Shown here: positions 29,946 to 35,984 of the stretch, piece by piece
How positions within the stretch are numbered: the first letter of the stretch is position 1
Layout of the letters: each line of letters begins with the position of its first letter
NCBI GenBank assembly: GCA_021776925.1
Contig: JAJFFB010000136.1
Coordinates: 1-35,984 of the forward strand
Length of the DNA: 35,984 nt
Direction: 5' to 3'
From: Planctomycetota bacterium
GTDB taxonomy: Bacteria > Planctomycetota > UBA1135
Made by a program: the position numbers and the translations under genes
The notes under the pieces: model-generated
Database searches by the model: none
What the model saw: only the letters and a program-made list of their open reading frames with translations
Told to the model about the DNA's origin: nothing

Positions 29946-30900
29946 CGGCTGCCAAATCCTCAGGACGGGTGCGGTAGCGGTCGTGCACCCACAAGTATTG
30001 CCGCGGATGGCGGCGGATGACAGTCTCCAGCGCCTGATGCATCCTCAGAGTGAGCTGGTAGACCGCGTCGTCGCTCGCCGGCACCGCGGGGCCGTGCGCA
30101 TGGATCAGCTGGCAACCGACGCTGAAATGCCCGAGCCTGTTGTGCTGACGCAAACACCAGCACACCAGCAGCGGTGCCCCGGCGCGCAGGGCCAGTGCCG
30201 CGGCGGCGCGTTCGGTGGCGGCTGGATAGCCGAACCAGGGCACGAAGATCGGCGCCAGGCGTGCGTTCTGGTCGGTGGTGAGGATCACCGCACCACCGCC
30301 CTTCATGTGGCGCAGCATGTGCCGCACCGCGCCGCGACGCGGGAACAGTTCGGTGCCCCAGCCGGCACGCGCGGCGACCAGCTTGCGGCCGACGTAATAG
30401 TTGTTGGGCATGCGCATCGGGAAGCCGGGACGCAGCCCGATCGAGGCAGCGGCCGGCCCGAAGGCTTCGAAACCACCGAGGTGTGCCTGCACCAGCACCG
30501 CCGACTGTTCACGCACCGATTGCAACAGCTCACGCGCCCCGGGCTCAAACTCGAAATTGGCCTCCAGGTCTGTCCCGCGCAGGCGCTGCAGCACCACCAA
30601 GGTCTCGGCAACGGTGCGGCCCAGGTGCCCGATCGAATCCTTGAGAATGCGGTCACGCTCGCGTGGGTCGAGTCCGGGCATGGCCTGGTCGAGGTGAAAG
30701 CGGCCGACGCGGCGCCGCCGACTGTCCCACCACGCCAGGCGTGCCAGGCCGGCGGCGAAGGCCAGGGCAGGGCGCGCCGGCAATAGGCGCACCACCAGCA
30801 TCGCGCCGCGCGCCGGCAGCGACATCAGCCACGGCCAGGCGCCGGGCCGATATTTCCAGCGAGCGCTGACCGAGCGCCGCCAATCGCGGATCCAGGTCAC
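29938..30900 (-). CDS. Lipid A biosynthesis (LpxL-type) acyltransferase
   Basis: A 320-residue membrane-associated acyltransferase of the LpxL/HtrB family, adding a secondary acyl chain to lipid A. The catalytic HxxxxE is VQAHLGGFEAFG. The downstream block PMRMPNNYYVGRKLVAARAGWGTELFPRRGAVRHMLRHMKGGGAVILTTDQN, with FVPWFGYPAATERAAAALALRAGAPLLV, is characteristic, although the Asp-Gln-Asn replaces the usual DQ. A hydrophobic anchor lies near residues 18-50. The start is GTG (MTWIRDWRR), preceded by GGGAGGG and overlapping the lpxK stop as GTGA. It is not possible to tell which acyl position it serves. A frame open upstream lies within lpxK. Confidence 0.88.
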   Translation of the reverse strand: MTWIRDWRRSVSARWKYRPGAWPWLMSLPARGAMLVVRLLPARPALAFAAGLARLAWWDSRRRRVGRFHLDQAMPGLDPRERDRILKDSIGHLGRTVAETLVVLQRLRGTDLEANFEFEPGARELLQSVREQSAVLVQAHLGGFEAFGPAAASIGLRPGFPMRMPNNYYVGRKLVAARAGWGTELFPRRGAVRHMLRHMKGGGAVILTTDQNARLAPIFVPWFGYPAATERAAAALALRAGAPLLVCWCLRQHNRLGHFSVGCQLIHAHGPAVPASDDAVYQLTLRMHQALETVIRRHPRQYLWVHDRYRTRPEDLAADA

Positions 30901-31940
30901 CGCGCCGCCCTCCCGTCGGGGTCGTGCGCGGACCACAAGGGTTCGATGTGGGCGGCGCGCACCGGCAGGTAGAAACGATTCAAGCGTTCTTCCCATTCCT
31001 CGCCGCCGCGCCAGAACTCCCATTCGGCCACCACCTCCCAGACGTTGGCGGGGGCGAATGGGCGCAGCTTGACGCCGTCTTTTTCGGTCACCAGCACCTG
31101 CGCATGGCGGTCCCAACGGCGGACATCTGCGGCGCACCAGGCGTGGTGGTCGCGCCGCCAGTCGGTGGCCACCACCTGCACCCCGGCGGCGACACACAAG
31201 GCCTGAAAGGACTCTGGATTGCCGATGCCGGCGGCCAGGCAAGCGGGCGCGCCGTGCAGCTCCGCCAGCTGCCGGCAGACGTCGTCGTGCAGCCGCCGGA
31301 TCTGGTCGATGCGCATGCCCCCCTCCAGCCGCGGCAGGATGTCGAGGCCGCTGCGCACCTGGTCGACCCGCCGCCAGATGCGCTCACGGCAGGCGGCGTC
31401 GACCAGTTCGGCGCGCGACATCACCACCAGGTCGGCGCGGCGCAAGGCCCGAGCGCCTTCGCGGAACAGGCCCGCCGGCAGGCACGGGCCGAAGGGCCGG
31501 GTGGCGTCGAGCACCACCACGTCGAGGTCGCGCTGCAGGCGCAGGTGCTGGAAGCCGTCGTCGAGCAAGATGACTTCAGCCCCCCCCTCCTGCTGCAGAC
31601 GGCGCAGGCTGGCGCGCCGGTCGCTGCCCTCGTACAGCTTCACTTTGGGGTGGCGCCGTTCGAGGATGCGCCCCTCATCGCCGCCGTAGCCGCGCGACAG
31701 GACCGCGACCTCGGCGCCGTAACGGCACAGCCATTCCACCCCGTGCAACAGCAAGGGAGTCTTGCCGGTGCCGCCCACGGCGAGGTTGCCGATCGACAGC
31801 GTCGGCATCGGCGCGCGCGTCGAACGCAGCCAGCCGCGGCGAAAGGCCGCCACCCGCAAGGCCGCCACGGCAGCGTAGAGCCAGCCCAGCGGGGCCAGAA
31901 AAAAAGACTGCAGCCGTGGACCGAGCGCGCGGCGTGTCAT
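30897..31940 (-). CDS. lpxK: Tetraacyldisaccharide 4'-kinase
   Basis: Phosphorylates the 4' position of the lipid A disaccharide at the inner membrane. The 347 residues begin with a hydrophobic anchor (FFLAPLGWLYAAVAALRVAAF) followed by the P-loop in TLSIGNLAVGGTGKTPLLLHGVEWL, near-identical to the family. Also present: VLSRGYGG, VILLDDGFQHLRLQRDLDVVVLDATRPFG (the DGFQH motif), PAGLFREGARALRRADLVVMSRAE and VLVTEKDGVKL. ATG overlaps the sulfatase-fold gene stop (ATGA). A run of eight C lies at 31580-31587 (plus strand). A firm identification. Confidence 0.95.
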   Translation of the reverse strand: MTRRALGPRLQSFFLAPLGWLYAAVAALRVAAFRRGWLRSTRAPMPTLSIGNLAVGGTGKTPLLLHGVEWLCRYGAEVAVLSRGYGGDEGRILERRHPKVKLYEGSDRRASLRRLQQEGGAEVILLDDGFQHLRLQRDLDVVVLDATRPFGPCLPAGLFREGARALRRADLVVMSRAELVDAACRERIWRRVDQVRSGLDILPRLEGGMRIDQIRRLHDDVCRQLAELHGAPACLAAGIGNPESFQALCVAAGVQVVATDWRRDHHAWCAADVRRWDRHAQVLVTEKDGVKLRPFAPANVWEVVAEWEFWRGGEEWEERLNRFYLPVRAAHIEPLWSAHDPDGRAAR

Positions 31941-33313
31941 GGCCGGTACCAGACATGACCATTGAGTGCCGCGCGCAGACCCTTCAGGTCGGCCGCATAG
32001 GCCGGATCCTGACTGAGATCGTGGATCTCGGCGGGATCGTCGATCAGGTTGAAGAGCTGCACCTGCCCGCTATCCAGGTCCAGCACCAGCTTGCGTCCGG
32101 CCTCTTGTATCCCACGTTTGCGGATCGGCCCGCCCGCACCGCTTTTCACCGGCAGGAAATCGACCTCAAAGAAGACCTGCTGGGGGGGGGGCGGATGGTC
32201 GCCGTCGCGCAGCCAGGGCGCGCGGCTGGTGCCACGACCGAGCGGAACCGGCAGGTCGCACAGATCCAGCAGGGTGGCATAGAGATCGCGCTGCGACATC
32301 AGCCCGGTGCGCACCCCGTGCAGCTCCTCCGCCGGCCACCAAAGCACCAGCGGCAGGTCAATCTGCTCGAAGTGCAGAGTGCGGGTGTGCCCGATGTAGC
32401 CGCGCTCGGCGAGCTCCTCGCCGTGGTCGGAAGTCACCACCACCAGGGTGTTGTCCAATTCGCCGAGGGTGGCGAGATGATCCAGGACCTGACCCAGGGC
32501 TCGATCCACTTCGGCGATCTCTTCGTCGTAATAGGCGCCGAGCTGCGCACGGTCGCGCTCGCTGGCCGACGCCGCGTGTTGGCGGTAGTCCGCTTGATCA
32601 AGCCCCCCCCGCACCCAGCCGCGGTAGCCCGGCTCGGCGAAGGAAAACTCTGGCTGGTCCTCGTAAGAGGTGTGTGGATCGAAGAAATGCAGGTTGAGGA
32701 ACCACGGGCCCTGTTTGGCTGCGGCCTGGTCGAGCCAATCCTGGCCCAGGCGCGCGACCTCGTCGGCGCTGCTGCCGCGATGCGGGTCAGGCTTGCGCGC
32801 CGGCGCGTCCTGATAGAAATCGAAGCCTTCGTCGAAGCCGCGCTCCTCCCGCAGCAGGAAGTTCGACATCACGCAGGCTGTGGCATAGCCCGCCCGGCGC
32901 ATTTCGCTGGCCAGGGTGTGCGCATCACGCAGCTCAGCCTTCTTGCCACTCATGCGCATCACGCCGTGAGCCGCGGGTGGGAGACCGGTGTAGAGCGTGG
33001 CCACCGAGGGCATGGTCCAGGAGGTCACTCCGATCAGCCCGTCGACGCGCACTCCAGAGGCGGCGAGGGCGTCGATGCGCGGAGAGGTCGGGTGCGCCTG
33101 GTGCCCGTAGCAGCCGAGATGGTCCTGGCGCAGCGTATCGATCACCACCAGCAGCAGGTTGGGGGGCGGCGCGGAGGACTGACCGCTGCATGCCCCACCG
33201 CCCCACAGCAGCAAGACCAGCAGCAGGATCAGGAACAGCAGCAGGACCCACAACGGGCGCCGCCAGGCGTCGGTCCTGGAAGGAGGCAGCAGCCGGGCGA
33301 AACGAAGCGGCAC
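31937..33313 (-). CDS. Sulfatase-fold (PF00884) membrane-anchored enzyme with Thr at the nucleophile position
   Basis: 458 residues. One strong membrane anchor (residues 20-37), possibly processed at GGGAC, then an alkaline-phosphatase/sulfatase superfamily domain: NLLLVVIDTLRQDHLGCYG with metal ligand D59, VTSWTMPSVATLYTG, and VVTSDHGEELAERGYIGHTRTLHFEQIDLPLVLWWP with the DH ligands. Classical sulfatases have C/S-x-P-x-R; here T100-M-P-S-V104, so no formylglycine can form and the Arg is missing. Thr is the nucleophile of phosphoethanolamine and phosphoglycerol transferases of this superfamily. Next to lpxK and an LpxL-type gene, a lipid A or envelope phospho-transferase or hydrolase is plausible. 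GTG start, no SD; the long frame upstream overlaps the divergent coiled-coil gene and is rejected. Ten-C run at codons for PPPP. Confidence 0.82.
   Translation of the reverse strand: MPLRFARLLPPSRTDAWRRPLWVLLLFLILLLVLLLWGGGACSGQSSAPPPNLLLVVIDTLRQDHLGCYGHQAHPTSPRIDALAASGVRVDGLIGVTSWTMPSVATLYTGLPPAAHGVMRMSGKKAELRDAHTLASEMRRAGYATACVMSNFLLREERGFDEGFDFYQDAPARKPDPHRGSSADEVARLGQDWLDQAAAKQGPWFLNLHFFDPHTSYEDQPEFSFAEPGYRGWVRGGLDQADYRQHAASASERDRAQLGAYYDEEIAEVDRALGQVLDHLATLGELDNTLVVVTSDHGEELAERGYIGHTRTLHFEQIDLPLVLWWPAEELHGVRTGLMSQRDLYATLLDLCDLPVPLGRGTSRAPWLRDGDHPPPPQQVFFEVDFLPVKSGAGGPIRKRGIQEAGRKLVLDLDSGQVQLFNLIDDPAEIHDLSQDPAYAADLKGLRAALNGHVWYRP
32182..32191 (-). other. Ten-base C homopolymer inside the sulfatase-fold gene
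   Basis: A run of ten G on the plus strand, read as Pro codons. An eight-base G tract lies further upstream in the gene (32603-32610). Slippage would shift the frame before the C-terminal quarter. Confidence 0.7.
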
Positions 33314-33340
33314 GACGGTTATTGAAGACGAATGGGCGCA

Positions 33341-33362
33341 AGGAGGCCCGCACCGGCCTCCT
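33341..33362. promoter_or_regulatory. 8-bp palindromic stem between divergent genes
   Basis: AGGAGGCC and GGCCTCCT pair perfectly around the loop CGCACC, in the 64-base gap between the sulfatase-fold gene (starts 33313, minus) and the coiled-coil gene. It contains the only strong SD-like sequence (AAGGAGG) on the plus strand, too far (15 bases) from the first ATG and locked in the stem. TATGAT (33362-33367), overlapping its last base, could be a -10 for the plus gene. It may be an operator or an SD-masking hairpin. Confidence 0.4.
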
Positions 33363-33377
33363 ATGATAAAGACTGCG

Positions 33378-34649
33378 ATGTCAAAGCCGAACGGCCGCGC
33401 CGCCGAGTCCCTGGAATCGGCACTCCTCCTGATCAGCAGAGAGCCTGCTGCACTCGAGGCCCTGCTGCAACACGTGGTGCCGCCCACGCGTCTGCAGCAG
33501 CTGGCGAGGTCTGCGGGTTCGCGGCGGCCGGGCAAGCTCAGCGCCGCCTCGCAGGTCGGAGACGCCGTTACACGCAGTAGCCGCATGCGCCAGGACCTGG
33601 TGCAGGCGCTGCTGGACGGCATGCCCGCCCCCGGCGACCAGGAGCAAGAGGCCTCCTTGCCCAGTTGCGACGAGCTGAGCGGCGCGCGCGCACGCACCTT
33701 GCCCGCTGACGAGCGCCTGATGGCTTTGCGCCGGCACCTGGTCGACGATGACCCGGATTCGTGGCAGGCGGCTTGTGACCTGCTGCTCGACTGGCAGGAG
33801 TGGCTGCCCCCCCATCCCCAGGAACCGCCTGAGGAAAGGCCCGCCTTCGCTGCTCCCGAGCGCGCCAGCCGGGCAGAAAAGAAGGACGAGCTGCTGCGCA
33901 TGGCCCGCGCCGAGATTTCCAGCCTGGAGCAACGTCTGAGCCAGGAACGTCGGCGCAAAGAAGAATTGCACCACCGGCTCGATGAAGCTCTGTCCGAGGC
34001 ACGCCAGGAGCACCAGCGCGCCGCCGACATCAAACAGCGCCTGTCACGCCTGGCCGCGGTTAGCGACCGCGAGGCGGCGCTCGAACATGAGGCCAGCCAA
34101 TTGCGCCATGCCCGTGGCATCCTGCTGCAGAAGCAGGAACTGCTGCAAGAAGAACGCGATGACCTGCGCGGGGTACTGGAGGACTACGACCGCTTCTTCC
34201 AGAACACCGAAGAGGAGGTTCCTTCGTTCCGCGACCGCCCTCTCACCAGTCACGAGAGGACCTTGGTGGAACGTTTGCAGCAACGCGACGCCCAGGGCAT
34301 AGCGGCCTTCCGCATTCTGGTGGTCGGCGGCGGCGAGCCGCAGTACCGCCACCATGACAAGCTGCAGGAATATGCAGAAGTGGTCGGCTTCCGCGGCTCC
34401 TGGCGGATGGCAGAATACGTTTCCTGGCACAAGGAATTGGACACCTTGCGCAATGATCTGCAATCACGCTTCGACGCGCTGGTGATCCTGCATTGGAACC
34501 GCACCACCTTTACCCGGCACGCACGCGAAATCTGCCACCGGAGCGGCAACAAGCCGTGCGTGACCTGCCATTACGAGGGATTCACCAACCTGCGCGAATC
34601 GCTGCAGACCTGCCTCGATCAACTCCTGTCAGGCGAGAGCCGCGGCTGA
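33378..34649 (+). CDS. Coiled-coil protein with C-terminal DUF2325-like domain
   Basis: 423 residues from ATG 33378 (MSKPNGRAAE); an ATG at 33363 would add five residues (MIKTA). If TATGAT at 33362 is the -10, only the second start would be transcribed, so it is preferred. The N-terminal 150 residues have no recognised domain. Residues about 170-290 form a long coiled coil (SLEQRLSQERRRKEELHHRLDEALSEARQEH and HARGILLQKQELLQEERDDL). The last 105 residues resemble DUF2325: FRILVVGGGEPQYRHHDKLQEY, a DALVILHWNRTTFTRHAREICHRSGNKPCVTCHYEGFTNLRESL end with conserved Cys and His. DUF2325 is of unknown role. Cytoplasmic, monocistronic. Confidence 0.72.
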   Translation: MSKPNGRAAESLESALLLISREPAALEALLQHVVPPTRLQQLARSAGSRRPGKLSAASQVGDAVTRSSRMRQDLVQALLDGMPAPGDQEQEASLPSCDELSGARARTLPADERLMALRRHLVDDDPDSWQAACDLLLDWQEWLPPHPQEPPEERPAFAAPERASRAEKKDELLRMARAEISSLEQRLSQERRRKEELHHRLDEALSEARQEHQRAADIKQRLSRLAAVSDREAALEHEASQLRHARGILLQKQELLQEERDDLRGVLEDYDRFFQNTEEEVPSFRDRPLTSHERTLVERLQQRDAQGIAAFRILVVGGGEPQYRHHDKLQEYAEVVGFRGSWRMAEYVSWHKELDTLRNDLQSRFDALVILHWNRTTFTRHAREICHRSGNKPCVTCHYEGFTNLRESLQTCLDQLLSGESRG

Positions 34650-34674
34650 GCGCTGGTTCCTCTCACCCATCCTG

Positions 34675-34841
34675 TTAACAAACCGTGGACAAAGCCATTC
34701 CGCCCCACGGCGGCGTCTTTCTCCCCTGGGCGGCGTCAGCAGAACCCGCCCCTATCCACGAATAGGGGCCGAACCAGCTTCCTTGCCAGGGGACAAACCC
34801 ACTCGCCATGGCACGAAAGCACTTTATCCACGGCTTGTTAA
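34675..34841. repeat. 20-bp inverted repeat (18/20) around a 127-base gene-free core
   Basis: TTAACAAACCGTGGACAAAG at 34675-34694 faces TTAACAAGCCGTGGATAAAG (34841-34822, minus strand). The right arm contains the rpoZ stop codon. Each arm holds a DnaA-box-like 9-mer: TTATCCACG at 34824-34832 (8 of 9 to TTATCCACA) and CGTGGACAA at 34684-34692 (7 of 9). A third, CTATCCACG (34752-34760, 7 of 9), lies in a central hairpin. No target-site duplication flanks the arms. The interval 34650-34837 separates two convergent genes. Confidence 0.75.
34748..34769. terminator. 8-bp stem-loop between convergent genes
   Basis: GCCCCTAT and ATAGGGGC pair perfectly around a six-base loop (CCACGA). It sits about 100 bases after the coiled-coil gene and 69 bases after rpoZ, and could terminate either; no U-tract. 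Confidence 0.4.
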
Positions 34842-35065
34842 GCCAGGGTCGGCTTTTCTTCTTCGATCTCTTCCTGTAGTTCGATCAGCTCGCGTTCGCA
34901 CTCGACCAGGGCAATCTCGACCGGGTTCTCGATGCCCTCGAGTTCGGCGTCGAACAGCGGCGCGTCGCCCCGCACCAGCTGGCGGACCCGCTTCTGAAGG
35001 AGGACGGTCCGATGAAAGGAGCCGTTGACGAAGCGCTGCAGGCGCTGGGGCAGGGTGAGATCCAT
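34838..35065 (-). CDS. rpoZ: DNA-directed RNA polymerase omega subunit
   Basis: A 75-residue protein matching the omega core: RFVNGSFHRTVLLQKRVRQLVRGDAPLFDAELEGIENPVEIALVECERELI aligns with the usual N(R)F..V..A.KRARQL..G..P.......NKPT.IAL.EI..G.I pattern. The acidic Glu-rich tail (ELQEEIEEEKPTLA) is also common in omega. Omega binds beta-prime and aids polymerase assembly. The conserved N-terminal variant is somewhat divergent (NGSFHRT in place of NRFELV), so a misassignment is possible but unlikely. It has its own promoter, partly inside the HAD gene stop, and a 5' UTR of about 20 bases with no SD. In many bacteria rpoZ lies with gmk and spoT; here it does not. Confidence 0.78.
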   Translation of the reverse strand: MDLTLPQRLQRFVNGSFHRTVLLQKRVRQLVRGDAPLFDAELEGIENPVEIALVECERELIELQEEIEEEKPTLA

Positions 35066-35092
35066 GGTGTTTCGCGAATAATGCGACCGGAG

Positions 35093-35120
35093 ATTGTACC
35101 TGCGGGGCTGGCCGGGTCAA
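35093..35120 (-). promoter_or_regulatory. Sigma70-type promoter of rpoZ
   Basis: Minus strand TTGACC (35120-35115), a 16-base spacer and TACAAT (35098-35093). Both hexamers are 5 of 6 to consensus, the best promoter in the window. The -35 overlaps the stop of the HAD gene. Transcription should start about 20 bases before the rpoZ ATG. Confidence 0.7.
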
Positions 35121-35545
35121 GGTGCCGGGTTGGCCAGCAGCTGCTCTGCCTCGTTCCAGTCGTGGAATGAGCCCTCGCTGCCTGGCATCAGCGCCTGGCC
35201 CTCCAGGCATGCCTGCAGGAAGGGCAGCCCGGCCAGCGCGGCGGCGCGCAGATCGGAGGGCGCGTCGCCGAGCACCACCCCACGGCCGAGGCGGGCGCGC
35301 AATTCGGCGAACACCGGACCCTTGTCGGTGCAGCCGATGACTTCGTCGGCTTCCAGGCCGACGCGCTCAACGTCGGCTTCGATGTGGCGCTGGTAGGCAC
35401 GGCTGACCACGCACACCCGGCAGCCGGCGGCGCGCAGGCGCTGCAGCACCTCGAGGCTGCGCGGGAAGGCCGGCTGGTCGAAAAAGGAGACCACCGTTCC
35501 ATTCCAGTCGACCGCGACGAAAGCGGGCAGGACGCTGCGGGGCAT
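35117..35545 (-). CDS. Small HAD-superfamily phosphatase-like hydrolase
   Basis: 142 residues, a minimal HAD core without a large cap. Motif I is FVAVDWNGTVVSFFD: nucleophile D13, with Asn at the second acidic position (DxN), a form also seen in phosphoglycolate phosphatase-like HADs (DWNGTL). Motif II is VCVVSRAY, motif III lies in CTDKGPVFAEL (Lys), and motif IV is GVVLGDAPSDLRAAALAGLPFLQA. Substrate unknown. ATG 35545 has no SD. It precedes rpoZ but that gene has its own promoter. A stem-loop separates it from the barrel gene upstream. Confidence 0.82.
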   Translation of the reverse strand: MPRSVLPAFVAVDWNGTVVSFFDQPAFPRSLEVLQRLRAAGCRVCVVSRAYQRHIEADVERVGLEADEVIGCTDKGPVFAELRARLGRGVVLGDAPSDLRAAALAGLPFLQACLEGQALMPGSEGSFHDWNEAEQLLANPAP

Positions 35546-35563
35546 CGCGGGAGTCTAACGACT

Positions 35564-35588
35564 ACAGCCGCAGCGGAACTGCGGCTGT
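35564..35588 (-). terminator. 10-bp stem-loop downstream of the barrel gene
   Basis: ACAGCCGCAG pairs perfectly with CTGCGGCTGT around a five-base loop, about 95 bases after the stop of the minus-strand barrel gene and 19 bases before the HAD start. No U-run on the minus strand. The gap 35546-35681 holds no gene. Confidence 0.5.
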
Positions 35589-35681
35589 TTGGAATGAGGG
35601 TGGCGGCTTTTCGACAGGATCTGCCACTGCCCCAAGACCTGGCCCGAACGCCGAGCCGGACTCAGATCAGAAACAGGGCCG

Positions 35682-35984
35682 CTAGAAGCGGATGCCCACC
35701 TGGGCGAAGATCCAGCTCACGTCCTGGTTGCCAATGGCGCCCACCGCAGCGGTGTCGCCGGCGACGAATTGGGAAACGCCGCCCCAGAAGAACGCGTTCT
35801 GGCCGATGTTGCCCTTGACGCCGAGGTCGACCTCGGTGCCGAGGAAGCTTTCGCCGGTGGCGTCGTCTTCGGCCAGGGACAGCAGGTGCAGATCGCCGTA
35901 CCAGTTCCAGTTGTCGTCGATCGGGCCGGCGGTGCGCAGGATGATGTCGCTGAGGTTGGTCCAGGTCACCAGGTCGGCATGGCC
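35682..35984 (-). CDS. Outer-membrane beta-barrel protein, C-terminal fragment (alginate-export-like)
   Basis: Only the last 100 residues are visible; the gene runs off the right edge. The sequence alternates polar and hydrophobic residues in strand-sized units (NWNWYGDLHLLSLAE, SFLGTEVDLGVKGNIG, NAFFWGGVSQFVAGD, VSWIFAQVGIRF) and ends in Phe, as BAM-targeted barrels do. The HADLVTWTNLSDIILRTAGPI stretch and TEVDLGVKG recall alginate-export/porin-like barrels of PF13372, by recall only. The first residue seen is not a start. Confidence 0.6.
   Translation of the reverse strand, partial: GHADLVTWTNLSDIILRTAGPIDDNWNWYGDLHLLSLAEDDATGESFLGTEVDLGVKGNIGQNAFFWGGVSQFVAGDTAAVGAIGNQDVSWIFAQVGIRF

Noticed and set aside
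33314..34120. N-terminal extension of the sulfatase-fold gene by about 270 codons
   Set aside because: The extension is low-complexity (Ser/Arg-rich), lies antisense to the coiled-coil gene, and precedes an obvious membrane anchor at the GTG start.
34675..34841. Insertion sequence or MITE with terminal inverted repeats
   Set aside because: No flanking target-site duplication (CATCCTG on the left, GCCAGGG on the right), no transposase, and one arm lies within the rpoZ stop. Kept only as an unexplained repeat.
35564..35588. Classical intrinsic terminator
   Set aside because: The stem is perfect but there is no U-run on the transcribed minus strand, so it is listed only as a terminator-like stem-loop.

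Overview
The window comes from a GC-rich Gram-negative bacterium. Lipid A genes (lpxK, an LpxL-type acyltransferase, hldE), a C-terminal outer-membrane barrel fragment and several lipoproteins show an LPS-bearing double membrane. FG-GAP/VCBS repeat proteins, a Tricorn-like lipoprotein protease, a sulfatase-fold enzyme and a secreted protein with a repeated DVEIAQ module would fit Planctomycetota or a relative, but nothing here proves the phylum. Starts are often GTG or TTG, Shine-Dalgarno (SD) sequences are weak, and several genes have a -10 box only 6-7 bases before the start codon. Thirty-three protein genes are supported. I see no rRNA, tRNA, CRISPR array or insertion sequence.

190-9420 (minus): a nine-gene tryptophan catabolic run plus a membrane protein. 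In transcription order: tryptophan 2,3-dioxygenase (kynA), atypical SDR, luciferase-like flavin monooxygenase (LLM), asparaginase-II-family hydrolase, 2-aminomuconate-semialdehyde dehydrogenase, 2-aminophenol-1,6-dioxygenase-type subunits beta and alpha, 2-aminomuconate deaminase, kynurenine formamidase (kynB), DUF6498 protein. Kynurenine monooxygenase, kynureninase, 3-hydroxyanthranilate dioxygenase and ACMS decarboxylase are absent from the run. The gene set suggests an undescribed route. The LLM would do a Baeyer-Villiger oxidation of the aryl ketone of kynurenine, giving the beta-aspartyl ester of 2-aminophenol (or, after O-to-N acyl shift, N4-(2-hydroxyphenyl)asparagine). The asparaginase-like enzyme would split this to aspartate and 2-aminophenol, the substrate of the ring-cleavage enzyme that follows.

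9444-11039 (plus): EVE-domain protein and RlmI-like rRNA methyltransferase. 11103-16956 (minus): ABC ATPase, permease, PDZ lipoprotein and two FG-GAP/VCBS proteins. 17049-17738 (plus): HAD hydrolase. 17785-24336 (minus): secreted repeat protein, Tricorn-like S41 protease, NfeD, SPFH/stomatin. 24449-27572 (plus): hybrid histidine kinase and PleD-like diguanylate cyclase. 27700-33313 (minus): envelope operon of sulfatase-fold enzyme, lpxK, LpxL-like acyltransferase, hldE, TauE/SafE transporter. 33378-34649 (plus): coiled-coil protein with a DUF2325-like end. 34838-35984 (minus): rpoZ with a clear sigma70 promoter, a small HAD phosphatase and the 3' end of a barrel protein.

A structural theme recurs at gene junctions. 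Many neighbours overlap by NTGA. At five non-overlapping junctions the gap is exactly tiled by a 7-13 codon mini-ORF that starts on the upstream stop (NTGA) and stops on the downstream start (NTGA). Three of these junctions carry an imperfect tandem duplication of the initiation region, each with an offset of 2 modulo 3. This looks like a relay for translational coupling.
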